This document shows positions 9,983 to 17,487 of a DNA stretch of 64,000 nt, piece by piece (within the stretch, counting starts at the first letter, position 1; each line of letters opens with the position of its first letter). The notes beneath the pieces were generated by a model. It was given only the letters and a program-made list of their open reading frames with translations, searched no databases and was not told the DNA's origin. Source of the stretch: Verrucomicrobia bacterium S94 (GTDB lineage Bacteria > Verrucomicrobiota > Kiritimatiellia > Kiritimatiellales > Pontiellaceae); NCBI GenBank assembly GCA_004299845.1, contig CP036201.1:2294001-2358000 (forward strand), read 5' to 3'. The translations under genes were made by a program, and so were the position numbers.

Positions 9983-10161
9983 TCGGATTTTATCTAAGAA
10001 ACGCAGAATTACAAAGAACAGCATGCTTTATAATTTGAAATTTGCGCTCCCATCAGGCACAGTCTCAAACGTGCTCATGCACTCCACATTCAAAGCACCC
10101 GACCGCAAGACCAAGGGCGGCAGCATGCCCACATCCCGCCGCACACTTCCCACCAACCCCG
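9983..10161. other. Gap between deoA and the integrase gene
   Basis: About 180 bp between the stop codons of two convergent genes. I see no gene and no strong terminator hairpin here; GC content drops just after deoA. Confidence 0.4.
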
Positions 10162-11151
10162 TTATAGCAAATCCAACGGGCTCTTCACCTGATCCAGATC
10201 CTTATTCATCACATGCGTATAAATTTCCGTTGTTTTAACATCCGCATGCCCCATCAGCTCCTGCACCATCCGGATATTCGTCCCATTTTCCAACAGATGC
10301 GTCGCAAACGAATGCCGCAACGTATGACAGCCCGCACGTTTCCGGATACCACACCGCTCCACCGCCACCTTAACCGCACGCTGCAGCCCCGACTCCTTTA
10401 CATGATGCCGCATTTCCCGTCCACTTCGCGGATCCCTCGACCGCTTCTTCGACGGAAAAACATACTGCCAGCCCGGCTCACGACACGCATTCGGATACTT
10501 CCGAGCCAACCCCTCCGGAATATAAACCTCTCCGAAACCCTCCGCCAGATCCCGCTCATGCAACCGCAAAACCCGATCAATCTGATGCCCCAGTGCCGGC
10601 ACCACCGACTTCGGCAGCACCACCGTCCGATCCTTATTCCCCTTGCCGCCCCGGACAAAAACCTGCCCCTGCCCGAAATCCACGTCCTGAACCCGTAACC
10701 GGATACACTCCATCAACCGCAACCCGCAGCCATACAACAACTGAGCCATCAACTGATGCGTCCCCGACAGCTCCAACAAAAGCTCACGCGCCTCCTCCTG
10801 AGTCAGAACCGTCGGCGGCCGACGCTCCCGACGCCCCCGCGTCGGCGCAATCTCACCCAGCTCCATATCCAGCACCTCGCGGTATAAAAAAACAATCGCA
10901 TTCAACGCCTGACGCTGCGTTGAAGCGGAAACGCCCTCCTTCACCGCCAAATAACTCAGAAAACGTTCAATCTCAGCAGCTCCCATATCCCGTGGATGCC
11001 GCTTCATCTCATAAAAACGCAAATACCGCCGAATCCAGCTGCAATACGTCTGCTCCGTACGAATCGCATAATGATGAAATCGCAAAACCTCCTTCACCTG
11101 CTCCATCAACTTTAATTTTGGATCCGGACGAAACCGCGCACTGCCGCTCAT
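10162..11151 (-). CDS. intI: Integron integrase (tyrosine recombinase)
   Basis: A 329-residue tyrosine recombinase that recombines folded single-stranded attC with attI to insert, excise and shuffle cassettes. It has the N-terminal SAM-like DNA-binding domain (about 10-100) and the catalytic residues Arg in GCGLRLMECIRLRV, His-x-x-Arg in HTLRHSFATHLLENG, His in LMGHADVKTTEIYTHV, and the nucleophile Tyr in the same stretch. The IntI-specific extra helix between patches II and III is present (CREPGWQYVFPS), which separates it from XerC/D. The start at 11151 is chosen over 11163 because a G6 run lies just ahead. All catalytic residues are intact, so it is probably active. It reads away from the array, as is normal. 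Confidence 0.96.
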   Translation of the reverse strand: MSGSARFRPDPKLKLMEQVKEVLRFHHYAIRTEQTYCSWIRRYLRFYEMKRHPRDMGAAEIERFLSYLAVKEGVSASTQRQALNAIVFLYREVLDMELGEIAPTRGRRERRPPTVLTQEEARELLLELSGTHQLMAQLLYGCGLRLMECIRLRVQDVDFGQGQVFVRGGKGNKDRTVVLPKSVVPALGHQIDRVLRLHERDLAEGFGEVYIPEGLARKYPNACREPGWQYVFPSKKRSRDPRSGREMRHHVKESGLQRAVKVAVERCGIRKRAGCHTLRHSFATHLLENGTNIRMVQELMGHADVKTTEIYTHVMNKDLDQVKSPLDLL

Positions 11152-11317
11152 ACAACCCCCCAATATCTGATATCACCTATTTTTACCCATCTATATTGCA
11201 TATTAGACAAACAACTTTTACTTTTTTTGTCTTTATATATTCAATATTACGTTATTCAATAAATGCAAGTAAGACACAAGGTCATATCACCCCAAATAAA
11301 GAGAACCCGAACCAACT
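11152..11317. promoter_or_regulatory. AT-rich region between intI and first cassette; probable Pint and Pc promoters
   Basis: In known integrons this interval, with the start of intI, carries the integrase promoter and the cassette promoter. The stretch is about 75% A+T. A plausible plus-strand promoter is TTGCAT (about 11197) spaced 17 nt from TACTTT. I do not see a canonical enterobacterial LexA box (CTGT-N8-ACAG). Promoter calls are weak. Confidence 0.35.
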
Positions 11318-11324
11318 GTTCGAT
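11306..11324 (+). other. attI: Candidate attI recombination site
   Basis: CCCGAAC (11306) and GTTCGAT (11318) form an inverted pair of integrase-type core sites separated by five bases, directly where the cassette array begins. The GTT at 11318 is the first cassette junction. Simple sites of this form are known at attI; extra upstream integrase-binding repeats are not obvious. Confidence 0.65.
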
Positions 11325-11560
11325 TAAATTATTTCTCCATCCATGTTTCCATAAGCCAGGCCCTCACCCTCGTAGCCATCATCCAAGCGTTCGCAGTCAT
11401 GAATCTCAAACATATCAATCGCGGTGTTCACAACCGCTTCGAGCTTCCTAACCTCTCCTCGCAAAAACTCATAAGCAGCATCTTTGTTTGGGAATTGGCG
11501 TGCGGTTCCTTCGATTACAACCTGCACTCTCTCTTCATCTCTCCGCTTAATTTCAACCAT
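11324..11560 (-). CDS. c1: small acidic protein, reverse-oriented cassette gene
   Basis: A 78-residue unknown protein (MVEIKRRDEERVQVVIEG...) read against the array direction. GGAG lies 7 nt upstream of the ATG. The C-terminal half is rich in Asp/Glu. The stop codon overlaps the last base of the attI core, so the gene fills the cassette. It must use its own promoter, since Pc would transcribe the antisense strand. No family recognised. Confidence 0.7.
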   Translation of the reverse strand: MVEIKRRDEERVQVVIEGTARQFPNKDAAYEFLRGEVRKLEAVVNTAIDMFEIHDCERLDDGYEGEGLAYGNMDGEII

Positions 11561-11583
11561 TGTTTTCTCCGTTTAAAACCAAC

Positions 11584-11643
11584 TGCTAACCAGCGAATCG
11601 AAATCAACGCTATTCGCCGCGCGTCTCATTCGTAACGTTGGGG
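11584..11643 (+). other. attC: attC of c1
   Basis: R'' TGCTAAC at 11584 and R' GTTGGGG at 11637. At about 60 nt it is the shortest attC in the array. The CAGCGAATCGA half lacks the CCTAC...GAAAACGCC body seen in most others. Confidence 0.75.
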
Positions 11644-11646
11644 AAA

Positions 11647-11817
11647 TTAGACATGAACAAACTTCACAGATTCGCCAGCGTAATCGACACAACGTTGTTT
11701 AAGCCTCTCAAGGGTGTAGTTCATCCCGAAGATGCACTTTCCGCGTTTGTGCGGTTGGGATTGATCCGTTTCAAAAGAGAAGAGTCCGTCGTCTTGCTTT
11801 TTAATTTTTACCGTCAT
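11647..11817 (-). CDS. c2: 56-residue protein, reverse-oriented cassette gene
   Basis: Reads MTVKIKKQDDGLFSF... to ...SVKFVHV on the minus strand, with GGAG 8 nt before the ATG at 11817. It spans almost the whole cassette between core and attC. The forward open frame across the same bases (from 11638) has no ribosome-binding site and is the weaker candidate. Function unknown; it resembles the other reverse-oriented genes only in layout. Confidence 0.65.
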   Translation of the reverse strand: MTVKIKKQDDGLFSFETDQSQPHKRGKCIFGMNYTLERLKQRCVDYAGESVKFVHV

Positions 11818-11845
11818 TGTTTTGTCTCCATTTTAGTTAAAAAAT

Positions 11846-11931
11846 ACCCAGCAGTGGTTTGAGCCTATCGCGACAACGCCCGCAAATCCGGTCAACGTCG
11901 TTTCCGCTCAGGCTCACCCATAACGTTCGAA
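11846..11931 (+). other. attC: attC of c2, with an altered R'' box
   Basis: The position of R'' reads ACCCAGC in place of the usual NNNNAAC, while the body (GTGGTTTGAGCC...GGCTCACCCATAAC) and R' GTTCGAA (11925) are normal. The change should weaken integrase binding on the left side. Confidence 0.65.
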
Positions 11932-11944
11932 AAAAGGAAACCCC

Positions 11945-12199
11945 ATGACATTCAAACTCGGTTCAGAAATAAAATTCACAGCGGTTAACGAAAAAAGCGA
12001 ACGTCTTGACTGCATTGCCAAAATCATTGGAATCACATCCGTCTGTATTGAAACCAAGGTTATTGAACCATTAGACAAATTCACGAATCCCCCTGAGTTT
12101 GACATGATTCCTGACCTGATTGAGGAAGAGAAAGAGGGATTACAGTACAAGGGCGAGATAGACGGTGCAGTAATGATTCCCGCGTTTCTCTGGAAATAA
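11945..12199 (+). CDS. c3: unknown 84-residue protein
   Basis: MTFKLGSEIKFTAVNEKSERL... with AAAAAGGAAA ahead of the start. Soluble, mildly acidic, no signal or membrane segment, no recognised family. It sits alone in a cassette in the normal orientation and ends 70 bp before the attC. Confidence 0.65.
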   Translation: MTFKLGSEIKFTAVNEKSERLDCIAKIIGITSVCIETKVIEPLDKFTNPPEFDMIPDLIEEEKEGLQYKGEIDGAVMIPAFLWK

Positions 12200-12270
12200 T
12201 CGCAAGTTCACTCGTTCCGTCTTCGTACCAAATTCTAAACATTTCTTTATTCTCCAATAATTAATAAATA

Positions 12271-12358
12271 TTCGAACCAGTGGCGTCAGCCTACGCCGAC
12301 CAACGCCCGTTTTTAATTTCAACCATCTTCCCGGCGCGGCTGCGCCAGAACGTTGGGC
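12271..12358 (+). other. attC: attC of c3
   Basis: R'' TTCGAAC (12271) and R' GTTGGGC (12352). The arms GGCGTCAGCCTACGCC and GGCGCGGCTGCGCC differ from the majority attC type. Confidence 0.75.
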
Positions 12359-12615
12359 TGATCTAATCGACAACAGTCATTATGGATCAAATTAAAAAAC
12401 ATTTGAACGTCACCAGACAAAGCCGAATCTGTGATATTTGTTGCAACGCACCACCCTGAATTTATAAGTGAAATGCCAATCCTGAATCTATTTCCGTTTG
12501 TTGAAAACGTGTAGCACCGCTGCCCTGAATTGTCGTACACATCAAAAGAATCATTAATCCTCGTTATGTGTTGAAATCTTTCGCTTGCTTGCCTTGCTAA
12601 GTCGTTAATTGTCAT
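12319..12615 (-). CDS. c4: unknown 98-residue protein, reverse-oriented, ending in the neighbour's attC
   Basis: MTINDLARQASERFQ... on the minus strand. GGAGG sits 5 nt before the second of two ATGs, so 12615 is chosen over 12618. The frame crosses the c3/c4 junction and stops at 12319 inside the attC of c3. The last dozen residues therefore depend on which cassette sits upstream. Contains a central stretch with aromatic residues (YTFSTNGNRFRIG); family not recognised. Confidence 0.65.
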   Translation of the reverse strand: MTINDLARQASERFQHITRINDSFDVYDNSGQRCYTFSTNGNRFRIGISLINSGWCVATNITDSALSGDVQMFFNLIHNDCCRLDQPNVLAQPRREDG

Positions 12616-12631
12616 CATATCCTCCGTTAAA

Positions 12632-12718
12632 GCCCAACCAGGGGCTTGAGTTTACCCGGACGACGCCGGTTTTAAATTTCACCTTTATTCGCCGGGCAAC
12701 TCAGCCCGGACGTTGGAA
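12632..12718 (+). other. attC: attC of c4
   Basis: R'' GCCCAAC (12632), R' GTTGGAA (12712); arms GGGGCTTGAG and CAACTCAGCCC, with an AT-rich middle. Confidence 0.75.
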
Positions 12719-12951
12719 CAACTCACTTAGGTGCATGGAATTTAATGAAACCTGATTTGCAGACAATTCACCGGACAACCTGCTCAGCAGCGGACTTCCT
12801 GCTGTGCACGGACAACCTGCAATGAATCGTAGAAAACCTGAAATACTGACTTGCTCAAAACAGAGTCTTTTCCAACCAGTGGTTCGAGTTTACGGTGGCC
12901 GACGCCTGTTGATTAAGTAAAGTTTATGTTCACCGAAACTCACCCATTAAC
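12712..12951 (+). repeat. c5: gene-less cassette R, first copy
   Basis: A 240-bp cassette with no conserved reading frame. After GTTGGAACAACTCACTT it carries three 12-nt repeats, CGGACAACCTGC, CGGACTTCCTGC, CGGACAACCTGC, then a degenerate fourth, CGTAGAAAACCTG. The three intervening blocks are s1 TCAGCAG, s2 TGTGCA, s3 AATGAAT. The attC (12870-12957, R'' TTCCAAC) has arms GTGGTTCGAGTTTACGG and CCGAAACTCACCC. A stop codon (AATGAAACCTGA) breaks the frame that some other copies leave open. Confidence 0.9.
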
Positions 12952-13254
12952 GTTCGATACATGAATAAAAACACATGCTGCTCTACTGAAATTTCCAATC
13001 ATCGGAACAGAATTGAAGAACAGAGATCGTTTAAAGAAAATATCCAAATCTGAATGAAATCATATTTGGCACAGAATAAAGCAAAACCAAAAACAGAGTG
13101 GAACTTCAGAGATTCATTGCTTTGCGGATGAAATCAAAAACCATCCTGATCAGGACTAAAAAAAACATAAAAATCGAACCAGTGGGTGGAGCCTACGGTG
13201 GCCGACGCCTGTTGATTAAGTAAAGTTTATGTTCACCGGCGGCTCACCCATAAC
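12952..13254 (+). repeat. c6: short repeat cassette (family S), copy 1
   Basis: A 303-bp cassette that recurs at 31221 (same length, nearly or fully identical) and in diverged form at 37916 and 23000. The only open frame is a 30-codon one at 12961-13053 (MNKNTCCSTEISNHRNR...), with no ribosome-binding site. It is kept in length in three copies but broken in the fourth. I therefore list the cassette as a repeat and leave coding open. Confidence 0.7.
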
Positions 13255-13261
13255 GTTCGCC
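13173..13261 (+). other. attC: attC of c6
   Basis: R'' ATCGAAC (13173), R' GTTCGCC (13255); arms GTGGGTGGAGCC and GGCGGCTCACCC. Confidence 0.8.
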
Positions 13262-13277
13262 AGAAAAGGAGAAATTA

Positions 13278-13781
13278 ATGTCAGATCAAATTTTGTCGTT
13301 CATCTATAGAGACGCAAAAGGAATTATCACCTTCCGTGAGGTTTTCGATATTTCCGAATCTGATGTTTATCTCCAAGCAATGTGTCTCAAAGCTCGTGCC
13401 CTGAGAACATTTAGAAAAGATCGGATTTTAGAAACGATCAAAGACAGTTCAGGTGTTGAAGAAAAGCTAGAGTTCTATAAATCCAAATTTCCAAAGCCTG
13501 AAGAAAGTGCAACACATTCCAAAAGCCGAAGTAATCGAGACCACAAACCAGAGATTTGTTTCACAGGTTTTAAGAAAGATGAAAAACAACAGCTGATTGA
13601 ACTTGCTGAATCATCAAGCTTCTTTGTTCGGACAGCGGTTACAGCCAATCTCCATTATCTTTGTTGCGGAAGCACAGCTGGTCCAAAGAAAATTGAAAAA
13701 GCAAGAGCCCAAGGAGTGATAGCACTTAGTAAAAATCAGTTTGAATCATTAGTTGAATTTGGAGAAATACCAGAAGAATAA
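13278..13781 (+). CDS. c7: WYL-like plus BRCT-domain protein, copy 1
   Basis: 167 residues behind a good AAGGAG. The N-terminal part (residues 5-50; FIYRDAKGIITFREV, then ALRTFRKDRIL) has the look of a WYL-type ligand-binding segment. The C-terminal part (about 92-167; ICFTGF, STAGPKKIEKARAQGV, LSKNQFESLV) matches the BRCT fold of DNA ligases, including the Gly-x-Gly/Pro-K-x-x-KA pattern. BRCT domains bind phosphopeptides or DNA ends, so a role in DNA damage or nucleic-acid sensing is plausible but unproven. A near-identical copy lies at 31547. No catalytic residues are visible. Confidence 0.75.
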   Translation: MSDQILSFIYRDAKGIITFREVFDISESDVYLQAMCLKARALRTFRKDRILETIKDSSGVEEKLEFYKSKFPKPEESATHSKSRSNRDHKPEICFTGFKKDEKQQLIELAESSSFFVRTAVTANLHYLCCGSTAGPKKIEKARAQGVIALSKNQFESLVEFGEIPEE

Positions 13782-13786
13782 AAATG

Positions 13787-13876
13787 GGCGAACCAGTGGC
13801 TTGAGCCTACGGTGAACCCGCCCGTTTTGATGAAGGCAAAGTTTATGAGCACCGAGGCTCATCCATAACGTTGGAA
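13787..13876 (+). other. attC: attC of c7
   Basis: R'' GGCGAAC, R' GTTGGAA (13870); arms GTGGCTTGAGCCTAC and GAGGCTCATCC. Confidence 0.8.
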
Positions 13877-14109
13877 CAACTCACTTGGGTGCATGAAATT
13901 TAATGAAATCAGATTTGCAGACAATTCACCGGACAACCTGCTTTTCACCGGACTTCCTGCTGTGCCCGGACAACCTGCTTGAACTCGAAGAAAACCTGAG
14001 ATACTGACTTGCTCAAAACAGAGTCTTTTCCAACCAGTGGTTCGAGTTTACGGTGGCCGACGCCTGTTGATTAAGTGAAGTTTATGTTCACCGAAACTCA
14101 CCCATTAAC
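13870..14109 (+). repeat. c8: cassette R
   Basis: s1 TTTTCAC, s2 TGTGCC, s3 TTGAACT followed by CGAAG in place of CGTAG. The 5' part is of the open-frame type (ATGAAATTTAATGAAATCAG). Confidence 0.9.
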
Positions 14110-14127
14110 GTTGTGTGTAGAAAAAAA

Positions 14128-14682
14128 ATGGAAAAAATACTAATCACATATTCAACCACAGATGGTCACACCAAAGAAATCTGCAAAAAGCTGTCCTGTT
14201 TATTTGAAGCCAATAAGAAGGCCACAACAATTATTCCGATAGCGGAACTCAAGGCACCCACTCTTAATACATTTCATACGGTCATAGTTGGAGCCAGTAT
14301 TCGATATGGAAAACATAACCGATCAGTCTACAGATTTATCAACAGCAATTATGAAATGCTCAATCGAATGAATAGTGGTTTATTTTCAGTTAATCTTGTG
14401 GCTCGTAAGCCAGAGAAAAAACTACCTGAAACAAACCCCTACTTCAGAAAATTCATTAAACAGATACCGTGGCAACCTAATCACTTGGCTGTATTTGCTG
14501 GTTGTCTAAATTATTCCCGTTACAAATTAATGGATCGAATGATGATTCAATTGATCATGAGAATGACAAAAGGCCCCACCAATCCAGATGCAAATATAGT
14601 ATTTACGGATTGGAATGCAGTAGAAAGCTTTGGGAAGAACATATTAAAAACTCACACAACCAGCGGGTTGACCTTACCGTGA
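14128..14682 (+). CDS. hemG: c9: HemG-type protoporphyrinogen oxidase (flavodoxin fold)
   Basis: 184 residues closely following enterobacterial HemG: FMN-binding N-terminus ILITYSTTDGHTKEI, VIVGASIRYGKH, the HemG hallmark FSVNLVARKPEK, the long insert WQPNHLAVFAGCLNYSRYK, then MIQLIMRMTKGPT and VFTDWNAVESF. HemG oxidises protoporphyrinogen IX to protoporphyrin IX at the membrane with menaquinone or ubiquinone as acceptor. The frame is open upstream to 14113, but the ATG at 14128 gives the family N-terminus. The last residues (about TSGLTLP) and the stop are encoded by attC. A housekeeping-type haem enzyme is an unusual cassette cargo. Confidence 0.88.
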   Translation: MEKILITYSTTDGHTKEICKKLSCLFEANKKATTIIPIAELKAPTLNTFHTVIVGASIRYGKHNRSVYRFINSNYEMLNRMNSGLFSVNLVARKPEKKLPETNPYFRKFIKQIPWQPNHLAVFAGCLNYSRYKLMDRMMIQLIMRMTKGPTNPDANIVFTDWNAVESFGKNILKTHTTSGLTLP

Positions 14683-14740
14683 AAACGCTCGTTGAGTCAG
14701 GCAAAGCACAAGGCACGGCAGGTCACCCGTAACGTTGGAA
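14654..14740 (+). other. attC: attC of c9
   Basis: R'' ACACAAC (14654), R' GTTGGAA (14734). The hemG stop codon lies inside it at 14680. Arms GCGGGTTGACC and GGTCACCCG. Confidence 0.8.
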
Positions 14741-14749
14741 AGGATAAAA

Positions 14750-15214
14750 ATGAAAATCAAAATTATGCTGTTAGCAATCTCGGTTGCGTTGAGTTCATTC
14801 TCATCCAAAATCCCAGAACCAGAAAAACTACATCCTGAATTCTACACCATTCAATTTTCACTCGCAGAACTTCCCACAGATTTTGAAATGTACAAGAAAT
14901 CAAGTCCACATGAGCAACCTACAATTGAGCGCGTTGAGAATTCAGGCGCAAATTTCACAACACTTACAACCATCTACACAGCTCTAAATAAAGAGTTTTC
15001 TTGTGATACTGGAGATGTAAAAGGAAAATTGGATTCTGAATCTGAAACCATTGATATTCTTAAGCTGAAAATTCCAGATTACGAAATTACTGACCCATTC
15101 ACCATTGAGGCAAAATCAACCGGCTGGTCTACTTTTTTTCTAGGTGGAAAAATAGTTGAGGGGAAAGAAAAAAAATATTGCTTACTAGTCAAAACATATG
15201 CCCCTAAAAAATAA
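14750..15214 (+). CDS. c10: unknown exported protein
   Basis: 154 residues with a signal peptide (MKIKIMLLAISVALSSFSS) and a soluble Thr/Glu-rich body; a short Gly-rich hydrophobic stretch (TFFLGGKIVEG) lies near the end. GGAAAGGA precedes the ATG at 14750; an in-frame TTG upstream lies in the attC core and is not favoured. No family recognised; likely periplasmic or outer-membrane-associated. Confidence 0.7.
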   Translation: MKIKIMLLAISVALSSFSSKIPEPEKLHPEFYTIQFSLAELPTDFEMYKKSSPHEQPTIERVENSGANFTTLTTIYTALNKEFSCDTGDVKGKLDSESETIDILKLKIPDYEITDPFTIEAKSTGWSTFFLGGKIVEGKEKKYCLLVKTYAPKK

Positions 15215-15216
15215 AT

Positions 15217-15303
15217 TTCCAACCAGTGGTTTGAGCCTATCGCGATAACGCCCGCAAATTCGGTCAACGTCGTTTGCGCTCAGGCTCACCCATAACGTTG
15301 GAA
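15217..15303 (+). other. attC: attC of c10
   Basis: R'' TTCCAAC, R' GTTGGAA (15297); arms GTGGTTTGAGCCTATCGCG and CGCTCAGGCTCACCC, the same subtype as c2, c44 and c51. Confidence 0.8.
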
Positions 15304-15536
15304 CAACTCACTTAGGTGCATGGAATTTAATGAAACCTGATTTGCAGACAATTCACCGGACAACCTGCTCTGCAACGGACTTCCTGCTGTGCACGGACAA
15401 CCTGCAATGAATCGTAGAAAACCTGAAATACTGACTTGCTCAAAACAGAGTCTTTTCCAACCAGTGGTTCGAGTTTACGGTGGCCGACGCCTGTTGATTA
15501 AGTGAAGTTTATGTTCACCGAAACTCACCCATTAAC
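15297..15536 (+). repeat. c11: cassette R
   Basis: s1 TCTGCAA, s2 TGTGCA, s3 AATGAAT; stop-containing 5' part; attC variant GTGAAGTTT. Confidence 0.9.
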
Positions 15537-15550
15537 GTTGGGATAGGAAA

Positions 15551-16093
15551 ATGAAAAAATACATCATACTTCTTAGCATCATTTCATTAATCCCTAAACT
15601 GGGTCTTGCCTGCTTCTCTACTCCTCCAGAGCAAATCACTCCCCCAGATGAATTAATTCAGCGATCTAAAAGAATTGTATTGGCAACTGTCGTTTCCGCT
15701 GAATTCATCGAAAAAGATTATGATGTCATCTACACCTTCAAGGTAGATGAAAAATTAAAGGGAGAGGTTAAGGAACAGTTTACAGTTATTGGAAGACCAT
15801 TGATATGGGATGGAGAAGCAAAAATGTTCGATCACCATAAAGAGCCCTCTTTCTGGAAGAATCAAGGTGGCAGATTATTTCATGATACTGATTGTGAAAT
15901 CTATCCATCATTTTCTGTTGGAGCAACCTATCTAGTTTTCCTCGACAAACCATATCACAGAAAAAGTTTTGAACTGATTATTCGTACCCATGGCAATCCC
16001 AAGATTCGAGATTCATGGTTGTCATATGTTGAGCAGAAAATAAAAAATCCCAACCAGAACATGGAGCCTATGCTGAAAACGCCCGCTGAGTAA
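15551..16093 (+). CDS. c12: unknown exported protein, possibly TIMP/NTR-like
   Basis: 180 residues with a signal peptide ending near GLACFSTPP. The layout of a Cys just after cleavage, the pattern IVLATVVSAEF...YTFKVDEKLKGEV, then DTDCEIYPSFSVGATYLVF, recalls the bacterial TIMP/netrin-like group, in which two Cys form a disulfide. This is a pattern match by eye only. The last dozen residues (NQNMEPMLKTPAE) are translated attC. GGATAGGAAA precedes the start. Confidence 0.65.
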   Translation: MKKYIILLSIISLIPKLGLACFSTPPEQITPPDELIQRSKRIVLATVVSAEFIEKDYDVIYTFKVDEKLKGEVKEQFTVIGRPLIWDGEAKMFDHHKEPSFWKNQGGRLFHDTDCEIYPSFSVGATYLVFLDKPYHRKSFELIIRTHGNPKIRDSWLSYVEQKIKNPNQNMEPMLKTPAE

Positions 16094-16135
16094 GTTGAAG
16101 TTTATGCCCAGCAAGGCTCACGTTTAACGTTGGAA
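16048..16135 (+). other. attC: attC of c12
   Basis: R'' TCCCAAC, R' GTTGGAA (16129); arms GAACATGGAGCC and GGCTCACGTTTAAC. It contains the stop of the c12 gene. Confidence 0.8.
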
Positions 16136-16144
16136 AATGGAAAT

Positions 16145-16777
16145 ATGAAAATAATAATATCACTCATCATCACAGCATTTCTTCCAATAATTGGAATTGC
16201 CGACCTTTCTTTCCCGACCCCGCCTCTTATTGATCCTATTCCCCTGCATCAAGGTGAAAGCTATACGTTTTCGTTTAAACCAACTGATTTCTCCTTCAAC
16301 CGAGACTATGACACAACAAGCGACCTTCCCATAAATGTCGAATGGTCATTTGGAGCTTATCAGCACTCACAAGAAACCATATACGACATTTCGCTGTACT
16401 CAGATTCTCCGGATCTGATTCCCACAAAAATAATCACAGTCACAAACTCAATGACTGCAATTTCTGGTCGGCTTTTTTTGTTTCAGAAAAATCCTAATAC
16501 AGGAGAACCAATTGAAATTTGGGATGACATGGAAGGTTCAATCAAATTTGAGGTTAAACAAGGTTCATTTCAGTTAACTCAAGCTGACGCATCAACAATT
16601 ATCGATGGTCAGATTTATACAGCAGCAATCCCAGAACCCAGCTCTGTTGCTCTTTTGATTATTGGAGGAGGAGCCATGTATATGCGAAGAAAAAGATTTC
16701 CAACCAGATCCTGGACCCTACTTGGACAACGCCCTTTTTTGATGGCGAAGTCTGTTTCCCAAGCGGGTCAGGATTAA
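16145..16777 (+). CDS. c13: PEP-CTERM exported protein with attC-encoded tail
   Basis: 210 residues: signal peptide (1-19), a secreted body of about 150 residues, then the exosortase sorting signal IPEPSSVALLIIGGGAMYM followed by the basic cluster RRKR. Known PEP-CTERM proteins are processed by exosortase (Xrt/EpsH) at the inner membrane and delivered to the surface or matrix. The frame does not stop after the basic cluster: it runs through attC for about 26 more residues (TRSWTLLGQ...SQAGQD), ending two bases before the next core. The body is a paralogue of the next cassette's protein (shared patterns around SFKPTDFSF and EGSIKFE). Confidence 0.88.
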   Translation: MKIIISLIITAFLPIIGIADLSFPTPPLIDPIPLHQGESYTFSFKPTDFSFNRDYDTTSDLPINVEWSFGAYQHSQETIYDISLYSDSPDLIPTKIITVTNSMTAISGRLFLFQKNPNTGEPIEIWDDMEGSIKFEVKQGSFQLTQADASTIIDGQIYTAAIPEPSSVALLIIGGGAMYMRRKRFPTRSWTLLGQRPFLMAKSVSQAGQD

Positions 16778-16785
16778 CGTTGGAA
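16698..16785 (+). other. attC: attC of c13
   Basis: R'' TTCCAAC, R' GTTGGAA (16779); arms GATCCTGGACCCTACTTGG and CCAAGCGGGTCAGGATTAAC, a subtype shared with c16, c23 and c64. Confidence 0.8.
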
Positions 16786-16792
16786 AATCAAG

Positions 16793-17404
16793 ATGAAAAC
16801 TATAGAGAAATTATTATTATCCTCAGTTATTTTTTCTCAGGTGGCTCTTGGGTCAGTGATTGATCATCTTCAGCCTCCTGTTGATCCAATTGTGATCACG
16901 ATCCCTGGTGTAATTCTGCAAGAAAATGAAGTTTTTTCATGGAGTTTTGATCAATCAGATTTTTCAATTAAGGGAGATGCTCCAGAGCAAGAATCATCTA
17001 GTTCAATTTTCACTTTTTGGAGTGCATCTTTTGACCACGTTAATGAATCCTCTCAAATTGAAGTTTCTTTTTTTGAAAATCCAGATGATGAGTTTGCTTC
17101 CAAAAACATCTCGATTGGGTTTGTTGAAAATGATGTTGGAATTAAGGTTGGAACAAATTTTATTTCATCGCCTTATTGGACGGATTTTAATGGGCGCATT
17201 GAGTTTGAGTCCACTGCCGGAAATGTACATATGCCGTCATTTGAGATTTATACTATCGCCAATCAAAAAGAGTATGTAGCATCAATACCAGAACCATCAT
17301 CAGTGGTTTTATTAATTGCAGGCGTGGGTGTTCTTTTTCTAGCAAAAAAAAATTTCCAACCAGTGGTTCGAGTTTACGGTGGCCGACGCCTGTTGATTAA
17401 GTAA
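16793..17404 (+). CDS. c14: PEP-CTERM exported protein, intact copy
   Basis: 203 residues: signal peptide (1-20), body, sorting signal IPEPSSVVLLIAGVGVLFL then AKKN, then an attC-encoded basic tail (QPVVRVYGGRRLLIK). An interrupted second copy sits in c49. It is homologous to c13 (SWSFDQSDFSIKGD versus SFKPTDFSFNRD). The attC-derived tail supplies most of the positive charge at the extreme C-terminus. No exosortase gene lies in the window, so export depends on a host enzyme elsewhere. Confidence 0.88.
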   Translation: MKTIEKLLLSSVIFSQVALGSVIDHLQPPVDPIVITIPGVILQENEVFSWSFDQSDFSIKGDAPEQESSSSIFTFWSASFDHVNESSQIEVSFFENPDDEFASKNISIGFVENDVGIKVGTNFISSPYWTDFNGRIEFESTAGNVHMPSFEIYTIANQKEYVASIPEPSSVVLLIAGVGVLFLAKKNFQPVVRVYGGRRLLIK

Positions 17405-17442
17405 AGTTTATGTTCACCGAAACTCACCCATTAACGTTCTGC
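17354..17442 (+). other. attC: attC of c14
   Basis: R'' TTCCAAC, R' GTTCTGC (17436). The body is the same as that of the R cassettes (GTAAAGTTT variant). Confidence 0.8.
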
Positions 17443-17487
17443 ATGATTAAACATAATGCCCAAAACAACCACACAAAGGATGGATAG

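Noticed and set aside
11152-11317. LexA box controlling intI
   Set aside because: I searched the interval for CTGT-N8-ACAG and close variants and saw none. The GAAC-N5-GTTC at 11309 is the attI core pair, not a repressor site.
11638-11862. Forward 74-codon frame in c2
   Set aside because: Starts in the core with no ribosome-binding site; the reverse 56-codon frame has one and fits the cassette.
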